The notes beneath the pieces are model-generated. The model was not told the origin of the DNA, made no database searches, and saw nothing but the letters and a program-made list of their open reading frames with translations. A stretch of 64,000 bases of DNA, from contig MNCI01001406.1 in NCBI GenBank assembly GCA_015680685.1, positions 66,607 to 130,606 on the forward strand, read 5' to 3'. Both the position numbers and the translations under genes were made by a program. This stretch comes from Gnetum montanum (lineage: Eukaryota > Streptophyta > Gnetopsida > Gnetales > Gnetaceae). Positions 55,691 through 64,000 of the stretch are shown piece after piece; within the stretch, counting starts at the first letter, position 1; each line of letters opens with the position of its first letter.

Positions 55691-58599
55691 ATGAAAAATT
55701 CTGAAGCTGTTGCAATGGCACCGAAGATCAAGAGGAAGAATGCAAAACTGGCCAAAATCGATGAAGTGCAAGAAAATCTAAATCATGTTTCGCAGGCGTT
55801 GGTCGATGTTTGTGACCCTACGCCGTTGAATCGGTTAGTCATTCCTTACATGCTTATGTTTGTTTCAATGTCTACTTTCGTGGTATATTTTTGTTTACAC
55901 AAATGTGAATTTCAAATTGTAGACCTCAGGTTAATGCAAGGGTTTGATGGGGTTGCGTCTACCGCCGTTGTCAGGGACGAACCTTACGTTATTATAAGGG
56001 TTTGGGCGATTTTGGCTTGGATAGCTAAGTGTAGTTTTCTGCATTAGTCATGCAAATGTAAAAGTGGGTGTTAATGTATGCATTGGGTTTTCTATACAGC
56101 ATTACGCTAAAGCCTATTTTGATTGTGTTGGATATTGTCTGGGTTTTGTGTTGTGTAAACCCCATCGTCCCCAATGTCCCTCCCCCGCACACGCAGTTGC
56201 AAGGGAGGGCCATATGGTTTCGACGGGGTGCGCTGGAGTTTCTGCAGTTGTTGCTGCGCAACTACAGCGTCATTGTGTGGTCTGATTTGTCTAGTGACAT
56301 CGTCGGTGCCCTATTAGAGCACCTGCTGGTGGGTTCTGCGCAAGGGATTCTGGCCTTCTTGACAGACAGGGCCATCGATACGGGTTGCCCCGAGGACCGA
56401 GAGCTTAGCGCCCGGGGCCTAAGGAGCTTAAACTAGATCTGGGAAATGGCTCGATTCAGTTGTTATCACGCATATAACACGCTGTTCGTGGCTCGCCATG
56501 TCTCGACCTGTTTCCAGAACCCACAAGGCATAGTGTACTACGTAGGTGAGTAAGCGAATTTTATTAACTGTCTATTTTTTGTTATTGTCGTTATATGTCT
56601 GTCATTGGTGTGAAATGTAAGAGAAGCCTATGTGCAAAATGTAAAATAAGCCTATGTTGTATGGTACAGGTTTTTTATTTAGGACAACAGGTTAGTTGGA
56701 AATGGAGATGTGTTATCATGGGCTGAAACGACAATAATGGCATTTACATCAACTAGCAATGTGCGCGCTGGTGTTATAGGGCAGATTGACTTTGACATGC
56801 ATGAGTATCCCACTCGCTATGCTGGGGCTTTTGAGAATTTCCAGAGACTCGGGTGGCTGCACGATGACTGAACCCTAGATCAGCCCCTTACCGTCGAGGA
56901 CGTGCAGAGGGACCTTCCGCCATTTCCCTTGCCATTTGGCCCCGGTAAGGCTATTGTATAGTTGGTTATTGCATAATATAGTTGTAAATTGTGGACATTG
57001 TGTAATAGTGTTTTGGTTTGACTTGTGTTTTACACTGTTCAGTTAGGGAATCCCGGGAGATTACCCTTACGATTTCCAGCCACGAGGCGAGCACCATCCT
57101 TTTCCGCTATGGCGACATCAAGGATGCACAGCGCTGGCTCGGCCACTCGGCGGCCCCAGTCGCGGTGACCACCAAAATCCGAGCAGCAAGGCTAATGCAT
57201 CTTTTTTTAGCCGCAACCCCTGATGTCCCTGCCAGTGAAATGCTAACCCTGGTTAACTCCTTCAACGAGAAGGCAGAGCATTTTTGCACGTGCGTACATA
57301 ACGTACGCGTAAGCTTTAACATTGACGCTCAGCTCTTCGCGGACCTCTTCGCCGTCCCCTCGGACGGCCTTCCCGTGAGTGAGAAGGCAAAGAGGAGCAT
57401 TGCCTTCCAGGATTGGCTGAAGGAGTGGGTAAGGGTGCCGAAGGAGACGAAAGGGTTTCCTTGCGAAAGATTTCAGATGGGCATTGCCAAGACACTTTAT
57501 CCCCTTTTCTGGGCTCGGACTTTCCCGAAAAATCTCTGGCAGGGAAAGTTCTTTTTTGTAGAACAGACCCGTATTATGCGAGAGGTTCTGGAGGAGGGGA
57601 CCCAGTTCAATTGGGCAAGCTATTTCGCGAAGGGTCTGTGTAACGAGATGATCAAGCTTCGCAAGAAGCTTGAGTCTCGTTTCAACGTGCATCACGCATT
57701 TTTCATAGCTTGCCTTCGGCGGTTTGCTGAGTTTCTGGTCATCCAAAGGAATGGGGTCTGGGTGCAGCAAGACCGAGACCAGCTGTCCAGACCTTGGATT
57801 GCCCACATCCTCAGCACTACCCGTGGGCAGGATCTTCCGGAAGGGATCGGGGAGTCACTGTCTATAACGACCAAGGGTTTGGCGGTGCCCCAAGTGTGAG
57901 GCCTCGATAGCGTAGGCGGGATAATGCCTACTTACTCCGGTGACGCCTCGTGAGGGAAACGCCTGGCGGAAGAAATTGTAGAACCTGCAGCTCGGTGTAA
58001 AAGGCTCCATATAGCCGAGGCCCCTGGGAGTGACGTAGGCCAAACTATGGCGGTCAAAGTTCAGCGGAGTAAGCCTCTTCCTGGTAAGCATGAAGGAACT
58101 GTATTACGCAATATTTATTTAGATGTTTTGGCATGATATACTACGGTGCTGTGATATGACCAGTAAAAGTTACAGAAGAACTGACCCCTGAGACAGGGGC
58201 AGTAATACTAAGTCGTAGGGAGGGGGCCTCAATTTTGGAAGAAGAGGCCCCAGCTGTTAGCGTGAGCCGCGTATAGGCTCTGGTGCGTGAGGAGACCCCA
58301 GCTACTGGAACCAGCGACGCACGGACTCAATTGCGTGAAAGGGAAAGGGATGCGGAAGATGTCGGTGAAGTCGCCACTATCATCAGTAGAGGTAATGGGT
58401 GTATTAGCATGTTTGAAGGATTCTGTAAATAGATGAGGTTTTTTAACTGGATTACGCTACAGGAGAAGAGGAGGTGTCCACGTCTGTCGCTGTGAGTAGA
58501 TCGTGGAGAGACTTCCCTGATAAATTTTCCTTCATGGAAGGCATTGTCAGCGACATGATTGAGCGTAAAGAGTCATATTATACAATTCTGTGTAACTAG
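55691..58599 (+). pseudogene. Antisense six-exon gene in element G: FCP1-like phosphatase domain plus unknown domain
   Basis: Plus-strand gene opposite the G coding strand. Exons: 55691-55833, 56100-56541, 56683-56944, 57043-58083, 58176-58391 and 58463-58599. All introns are GT-AG and the phases join to 747 codons. Exon 2 encodes a HAD/FCP1-like (NIF) domain: LKPILIVLDIVWVLCC, FRRGALEFLQLLLRNYSVIV then WSD, then NTLFVARHVST where active family members have a DD-containing VDDSP-like motif. Exon 3 has DNRLVGNGDVL and NVRAG, like the family's DNxLGPxGDL end. The nucleophile motif is degenerate, so phosphatase activity is unlikely. Exons 3-6 encode an unrecognised region with NVRVSFNIDAQLFADLFAVP, slightly like plant retroelement aORF or mobile-domain proteins. 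Stops interrupt codons 160, 258, 568, 586 and 663; at least two look like CGA to TGA. The exon 2/3 border is the least certain. Confidence 0.75.
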
Positions 58600-58846
58600 T
58601 TTAAGGCTGTTGCGGGCCATAGTGTAATACAGCAAGCGTAAATGATACAGGTTCAGTATTTTGCGTAATTATGCTAAGGTGATCAGGAAATGTGAATATC
58701 ATGCGTACGAAAAAGATAACAGTGTGAAGATAAGTGACAAGCATAAGAATTGCAAACGAAAATAACGTGAAAATGCATGAAATAAAATTGCTAAGTCGGA
58801 ACCATGATAACTCGCTAAAAAAGATAATGTACACAAAGACCATCGT
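58600..58846. other. Downstream flank of the antisense gene
   Basis: AT-rich 247 bases between the stop of the antisense gene and the end of the G protease frame. On the minus strand this would be the 5' end of the interval separating protease from RT. The short minus-strand ORF here looks fortuitous. Confidence 0.4.
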
Positions 58847-59625
58847 TCAACCATTGATACGCAATTGTCTCTTAATGGCCTTTACGTTGAGCATCGCGTA
58901 AGGACGAGGAGACTTATGATGTGACTCCTCTACGCTGCCATCTGGAAATGGCAGGTCGGCCCAAGCTAGACCATCGTCATTGCTGTCAGCTTGTTGAGGG
59001 GTTTGAAGACGGATCTGGTCATCAGTCGTTTCTATTTCCGAACCCCTTTCTTCTTCAATTTTATTGATGGTCCTGGGGGTGATTTCGTCACCACGTATCA
59101 CAACCTCCCCTCCAGCATAGGGCAGGTGTATCTCTTGGTGTATTGGTGATGAAACCGCCCTCAGCTGGGCTAACCACGACCTCCCCAAGATCAGGTTGAA
59201 CCCTGGCATCTCCTCGACGACTAAGAAAGTGGCCTCTGTTGGGAATTGATCCCCCGCCACAAACTCAATACGCACCGTCCCCTTAACTTGAACCCATGCC
59301 CTGTTGAACAATTTTACGCAGGCCGTCGTCATGGGCGTGATTTGGTCGACCAAACCCAACCTATCCACAATGGAATAGGGAATGACGTTGGTAGCCGCGC
59401 CATCGTCTACGTGCACTCTCCGGATCTGGTATTGACCAACCCGGATAGTGATAAACATAGGTTCAGTTATCACCTGACCTTTCTCAGGATCATCTTTGAT
59501 AGACCCATCGTGGAAGGTCAGCGAGGAAGGCGTAGGTTGCTTAGCTTCGGAAGGAAACATGATAGCATGTATCGCTTCCTCCTCCACTGGTAAGCTTTCA
59601 TCCACTGATATGGATGTCAGCATGC
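58847..59625 (-). CDS. Aspartic protease region of element G
   Basis: Minus-strand open frame from the N gap at 59626. Reads SISVDESLPVEEEAIHAIMF, FHDGSIKDD, then GQYQIRRVHVDDGAATNVIP with the active site as DDGAAT (usual D[ST]G). YSIVDRLGLVDQI and GFNLILGRSWLAQLRAVSS follow, the latter being the flap-proximal ILGRxWL motif. The end is YAMLNVKAIKRQLRING and a stop. The Asp-Asp-Gly active site is unusual and, if real, probably inactive. It is separated from RT by 3.5 kb, where Ogre-type elements have an intron. Confidence 0.85.
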
Positions 59626-59733
59626 NNNNNNNNNNNNNNNNNNNNNNNCCACCTCGATAGATTCGTCTCTTGGGTCGAATGGAAGAAGACAAGGGGGAAA
59701 AATAACCTAGCCGNGACGAATCTATCGAGGTGG
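59626..59733. other. Assembly gap of 23 N with short foldback
   Basis: Ns at 59626-59648. The 19 bases after the gap (59649-59667) recur as reverse complement at 59715-59733, right after a single N at 59714. This is the same pattern as the larger foldback at 53299, so sequence here is not reliable. It interrupts the gag-protease frame of G. Confidence 0.85.
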
Positions 59734-62095
59734 GACGGTGTTAGTCAAAGGGTTGCTCTTTTTCTTGCCAAGAGAAGGCGGTTGCGTTTCCGCACCTTTA
59801 CCCTGCCCCTGAGGCGTAGGTGAAGGCACAGAGGCCAGGGGCCTAGGCTTAGGGAAGCTGAGCATAAAGTGGTCTTTCGTTGCGTTAACTAATGTGTCCT
59901 CTCCCTTTTGTTTGGGAGGTGAGGGTTGACGCTTTTGGTTGGAGGTCTACCCCTGCGTGAGAGGAGCAGCCTTTGGTTTTGGCGCCCTGATAATGAAGGA
60001 TGCCCTAGGCGTGGGTGCGGACGAGGCCGCGGCTTGGCTGTTGCTGCATGACTAAGAGTGCATCCGAGAAGGTGCCCGTATAATGAAGGGCAGCCTTGAG
60101 ACCCCGCTGGCTGCCAATGAAATGGTTGGACCCCTTTGTGAGCTGGCAGGGACACGCAAAACAAAAGGTTGTTTTGGTGGTTCCCTCCTCTCACTGTCCA
60201 TACTCATCACAGTGATTGTATAAGGATCGTCGTTTTTGTTCAACGGGTCCTTATATACGTGCAATGTTTGGTTTTCTGGACGTGTCAGGTTGTTGCTGTT
60301 TAACTTGAGCGAACCATCATCCAGCATACGTTGAATGTCGTCTTTCAACGCCCAGCAATAATCCATATCGTGACCACACAACTGGTGGTAGTCACAGAAA
60401 CGGTCCAGCCTGAAAGATCTTGGAACTGGTGGTTCATTTGGTAAGGCTAAAGAAGGGTTCTTCAGCAGTTCACAATGACGTCTGTGACACTTCAGAGCCT
60501 CCTCGGACACCTTCTTAGGTTGAATGTGCCCTGCCCCTAACAGTTGTCTTAACAGTTTGGAATGCTTTACAGGTAATGTCGTGTACTTTGAGCGATCCTT
60601 ACGCTCAAAGTTTGGCTTAGGTTGGGGGGCCTTTTCAGGAGCCGCCGTGTCCTGACTGGTGCCGGCACCAGTCGTGGTTTCAGGAGGCACCGTGGGTGCC
60701 TTTTTGTTGTTCTTCTTTGTACTCTCAGTCATTGCAGCTACTATCGTTGTCGCTGCTTTACCTTTGTCTTTACTCTTGTTATGTGCGTTCCTATAGGCGA
60801 CATACGCCGGGTCNTTCACCCCCATGAGCTGATCCAATGTGACTTCCGGTTTCAAGTTGTATTTGAAGCGGGTCACAAATTGGGTCAGCAGCTCTTCCAA
60901 GGTTGAGATGGAAGAGCGTGGGAGGGCTCGGTACCAATCCAAAGCTTTCCCTGTTAAAGACATTGCAAAGACTCGGATGATGGTGTGTGGCCACTATTGC
61001 AACAACAAGGACTCAAACCTAAATGTGACCAAGTGTGCGTTGGGATCTCCCTCCCCATTGTACTTGGTGAAATGAGGTAGGGACATCCTTGGCGGCAACG
61101 AAAGCATAGGAACCGCTGGACTGATCGGATCATCCTGGTAAAAGTCCATGATCCGAATGGTATCAGAACCATCAGCTTTGAGGCATTGAACCTCCTCAGT
61201 GAGAGTCTATATAAGCTAGAAGGCCTGGTCTAGGCCTGTTGATGGAGGTGTTTGCGTGGAAGGCATAAGAGGTCGGACCGAGAGGGCGGCGCCAGGAAAC
61301 GAAAACGAAGGAAGAGGTTGGCTGGCTGCTTGTGGGTGGGGATCCCAGCAGGCAGGGGAGCCTGTGAAGACCAACACTCGCTAGTTTACGCAGAGGGATT
61401 AGCTGCAGCCTGCTGTGCAAGATAAAGATGAGGATACTGCGGTATCACCTGTGGAACATGCGCTGCGGGTGCAACAGGGGGTTGCACGCCATATACCACA
61501 GACTGGGTATGTTGCGCCGCCGGGTTGGCCCACTGACCTGTGGCAGGCTTTTGGGCGTAAGTTTGTGGCTGAACGACTACGGTAATTTGTTGAGTTGGAG
61601 GGGGTAGAAGCGACAAGGTTTGCACCGGGCGCATTGCGGATATGTTGTGAGGTTGTAGTTGAGGAATGAAATGGGGCACAACGGTCGCTGGGACCACCAC
61701 TGGGATGCTAAGTACCCGCGGTGACGAAACCACCCCCACGTTATTATGGGGTATTTGTACTTGCAGCCCAGATGGCTGCGCAGTGGCCTGCAGAAGGGCA
61801 GGGATGTGCATCTGCATCGTCATGGCTGTGTTAAGAGAGGCAGCCTCTCCGTTGAAAGGAAATAGGGGATTTACGTACGTATGAGGGCTCAGAGTATGGA
61901 ACGAATGTTCCGACTGGGCTGCCAATTCGTCCTCCTCCTCCTCCCCATTCTNTCCTGAAGTCTCAATGATCGGCGCAATGGTCCCTGAGATCCTGTTGCG
62001 CCCGGAGTTGGTCGGGTGACCGCGACAAGGTTCACAGATGTGGCACCCAGATCGGTAGGGACCATGGCGGTTGTGGTTGTGTACAAGGAATCCAT
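59734..62095 (-). pseudogene. gag polyprotein of element G
   Basis: Minus strand. Likely start ATG at 62095: MDSLYTTTTAMVP. A frame change at the N at 61952 leads to EEEEDELAAQSEHSFHTLSP and a long Pro/Gln/Val-rich region (61880-61386). The capsid core follows (about 61190-60790): a PHFTKYNGEGDPNAHLVTFR-like block, then MSLTGKALDWYRALPRSSIS and LLTQFVTRFKYNLKPEVTLD. KHSKLLRQLLGAGHIQPKK and a zinc motif CDYHQLCGHDMDYC (CX2HX3GHX4C) with DDIQRMLDDGSLKL follow at 60410-60280; this is the Tat-type gag end. Disrupted by a few frameshifts and stops and by Ns at 61952, 60814 and 59714. Confidence 0.85.
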
Positions 62096-62317
62096 TGAGC
62101 AATAAGATCAATGGTAACTGGTAATTGAATCTAAGGAATGATTGGCAACAAAGGCAAAAATAGGCTTTCTACCCTGTAGGATTTCAAAGAAATCGTTGTT
62201 GAGACCGATCTACACCACACGATCTATCGTAAGCTTCCCTGGAGGTATTACGTTTATGATTCTGGGTATAGATCACTAACAGGGCTACCCAAAAAAGGTG
62301 GATTGGAACCTAAGCAG
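62096..62317 (-). other. 5' leader of element G
   Basis: Untranslated leader between the PBS and the gag start on the minus strand. No internal ORF of note. Confidence 0.6.
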
Positions 62318-62334
62318 CCCTCCTTTTAGCGCCA
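62318..62334 (-). other. Primer-binding site of element G
   Basis: On the minus strand TGGCGCTAAAAGGAGGG begins six bases after the end of the 5' LTR. TGGCGC fits a tRNA 3' CCA end, but the rest does not match tRNA-Asp and I cannot name the tRNA. Confidence 0.6.
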
Positions 62335-62340
62335 GAAAAC

Positions 62341-63804
62341 TGTAACGCTAGAAAACGTCGGCAGCTGGAAGATACCAAACAAAATTCCGCATACACAGTT
62401 TTAACCACGGGTCCGTGCGAGGGCTATGCTGGAAAAACAAATCCGCGGCGCCCTGAACGGTCTTGTCGATCAGACAGGGACTTACTAGTCAGTAAATAGA
62501 TGAATATCTCGTGGAACGATCTGATTCGAGGATCGTAAAAATGAGGGGAAAATGACGTAGACGAATTGCAACGATGATAATGCTAAACGCGATAAAAAAG
62601 GAGGCTGGCACAAGAGAAACACGTAGTTTCAAGATCTACGCTCTGACTTGAAAAGAAATGTATATTTTGTATGAGAAATTACACTGGGGAGACCCCGATT
62701 GCTTGATGTAAGGTAAGCACAAAACAACAAGAAAACTGTCTACGCATGAATCCGATCTACCTCGTGGGCCAAAGCCAGGATGCAAGGAAGGTCAAACTTT
62801 GACGTCTACCGATCAACTGTTTCTGACTGATAGAGTCTTCCCCAGCAGAACGATTACTCCTGTCTCCGGTGCTCAAAGCGAACTATGCTCTGTTTCTGCC
62901 ATAAGGTGATGCTATCAACAATTGCCAAAGCGCTGCTCTCTGTATCTCTATTCCAAAACTGATAAGTGCTCCGGTGCTCAGAAAAATGCCCTTTGCCTCT
63001 TTGATTTGCCAACCCTTGTATCTTTGTCAACTAGGGTATTTATAGGCTGCAACGTCTTGTGGAAGAGGCGCAACCCTGATGACACGTGTCCCGAATGTTT
63101 CAAGTACTGTTGGTCTGACTGTTTTTGTGTAAAACTTCATGACTACACACAATACGCTTATTTTCGTATTGTGCATGTGAAGAACAGATGTGCGTCTGAC
63201 ATACTTCGACTGTCTTTGGGTTATATTACGCTTATTCATGCTACGTTGCGTGCACGAGCGTAACATAACGTGGAAACAATAGATTCAGGTTGTTTTACGT
63301 TTGCATACGCAGCCGCACGTAATGAAGCGTAAATGATGTTTAGCTTGGCGATGCAATACGCTATGATACGCTACGTTGCGTGATGAGCATATGATGAGCA
63401 ATCGCACTCTCTTAGATTTTGCCTTTGACTGTTCTGGAGTTCATTACGCTGCCGTGCGTAATAGAGCGTAAACCTGGCCTTGAACAAAAGACTTAGGAAA
63501 AGATACAAGAAGTTGTATATTACGCTGCTCAAACTTCTCCCTATGCCAGAGTAACTAGCCTTCTAATGTCGGACTATGTTTAAACAGAATCACGCTAAGC
63601 ACCATTATGCTGCATTGCGTGATGTAGCATAAACAGAGAAAACATAGTAAGATTAGAAATCTGCACAGGAAGTTGAAGACTTGATGCTACGCGCCTCTTG
63701 GTGTTGCTCTGTCTTATTCTTCCTTCTGGAATTCTGACATGCGCCCCTGCCTAAATTGCGAATCTTTGCCTGAGGGCGACTTGCAATTTTTTCACGATGT
63801 TTCA
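62341..63804 (-). repeat. 5' LTR of element G
   Basis: 1464 bp; minus strand TGAAACATCG to CGTTACA. TATA box on the minus strand at 63037-63044. Same landmarks and length as the 3' LTR. Followed on the plus strand by the target copy CCACC (63805-63809). Confidence 0.93.
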
Positions 63805-63916
63805 CCACCCGACACTGTTGAGGAACTAGCAGTTCGTGGTTATGTGTGTTAGACCACCAACTATCTCTTGTGTGATCCCTAGGTGGTGAACTGCTTTTAT
63901 GAGAAGAAGAAGACAT
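63805..63916 (-). pseudogene. gag N-terminus of element F
   Basis: ATG on the minus strand at 63916-63914, MSSSSHKSSSPPRDHTRD, parallel to MSSFHRSASSPKP at the D gag start. After 36 codons it runs into the G LTR. The CCACC at 63805-63809 is the right copy of the G target duplication, so the F reading continues at 49853. Confidence 0.8.
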
Positions 63917-64000
63917 TGTTATCTTGTCGGTGTGCTATTGACCATTGTTTAAAATTTCTTTTGATTAACCCTAAGGGTTCGTTCAAGCTTTACAATGATG
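63917..64000 (-). other. 5' UTR of element F (partial)
   Basis: Leader between the off-window PBS and the gag ATG. In D the PBS-to-ATG distance is about 140 bases, so the F 5' LTR should end roughly 60 bases beyond the window. Confidence 0.6.

Larger units (their letters stand above)
49854..63804 (-). mobile_element. Element G: Tat/Ogre-like retrotransposon carrying an antisense gene
   Basis: Youngest-looking element here: two 1464-bp LTRs, perfect target duplication CCACC (49849-49853 and 63805-63809), and coding regions still largely open. Minus-strand order: 5' LTR, PBS, gag, protease, a 3.5-kb non-pol interval holding a plus-strand gene, RT, [gap], integrase C-terminus, a minisatellite-bearing 3' UTR, polypurine tract, 3' LTR. 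The 13.95 kb includes an artefactual 860-bp foldback, while RNase H and most of integrase are missing at the assembly break. YVDD in RT and the CX2HX3GHX4C zinc motif fit the Tat group. It sits inside the gag of F. Confidence 0.9.
43816..64000 (-). mobile_element. Element F: Athila-like element with gag and protease only, split by G
   Basis: Minus-strand element running past the right edge. Order from the right: 5' UTR (64000-63917), gag start (63916-63805), [element G], gag (49853-47401), protease (47400-46730), 3' UTR with the conserved motif (45433-45414), polypurine tract, 3' LTR (44659-43816). RT, RNase H and integrase are missing: the end of the protease passes directly into sequence equivalent to the D 3' UTR. 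The 5' LTR should begin just beyond 64000. Inserted in the interior of H. Confidence 0.82.

Noticed and set aside
57018-57042. Using the ATG at 57018 as the start of a single-exon gene
   Set aside because: A good acceptor (TTCAG) ends at 57042 and the preceding exon joins in frame, so the bases from 57018 to 57042 are better read as intron.
57243-57806. 187-codon minus-strand ORF opposite exon 4 of the antisense gene
   Set aside because: It lies within the GC-rich exon, has no conserved blocks, and the plus-strand frame is supported by splice phases.
59246-59593. 115-codon plus-strand ORF opposite the G protease
   Set aside because: Shadow frame; the minus strand carries the protease motifs.

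Overview
This window looks like intergenic DNA from a seed plant with a large, repeat-rich genome. I see no bacterial, organellar or ordinary single-copy host gene. Nearly everything is Ty3/gypsy LTR retrotransposon, mostly decayed by stop codons and frameshifts. Two lineages are present. The Athila-like elements (A to F) have primer-binding sites matching plant tRNA-Asp, an RT with FMDD, and an extra ORF (aORF) 3' of pol. The Tat/Ogre-like elements (G and H) have an RT with YVDD and long LTRs. The species cannot be named from the sequence.

Layout. 1-1576 is the 3' end of element A (+). It sits next to an integrase fragment of an older element (1577-2675), followed by an unassigned stretch to 5607. 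Element E (-) runs from its 3' LTR at 5608 to its gag at 39464, but is cut by two nested insertions. Element B (5788-11840, +) lies in the E LTR. Element D (21167-38274, +) lies in the E protease and itself contains element C (29049-35406, +). Right of E is a 3.4-kb LTR of element H (-, 39465-42894) and a little H interior. Element F (-, from 43816 past the window end) lies in the H interior. Element G (-, 49854-63804) lies in the F gag. Target-site duplications support these nests: atgag for B, ccacc for G, gtttt/gtttc for D and atcat/accat for C.

How the parts relate. D and E carry gag-PR-RT-RNase H-INT remnants. E also has the long aORF of about 930 codons. B and C are two copies of one gag-only family that lost pol and the aORF core but kept the LTRs, PBS, gag, a conserved 3' segment and both ends of the aORF. 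F independently lost RT-RH-INT but kept gag and protease. All five elements with a preserved 3' region (B, C, D, E, F) share a nearly invariant 20-base motif, TACTTTGGGGAGGAYCCACT.

The most unusual object is inside G. Between the protease and RT of this minus-strand element lies a plus-strand, six-exon gene (55691-58599). Five introns can be placed with compatible phases. It encodes an FCP1-like (HAD/NIF) phosphatase domain fused to an unrecognised region, and five in-frame stops interrupt it. It looks like a captured, chimeric host gene carried antisense at the place where Ogre-type elements have an intron.

Assembly cautions. Single Ns mark suspicious joins: a 714-bp direct duplication (23068-24496), an 860-bp inverted foldback (52400-54159) that replaces the G RNase H and most of its integrase, and a 23-N gap with a small foldback (59626-59733).
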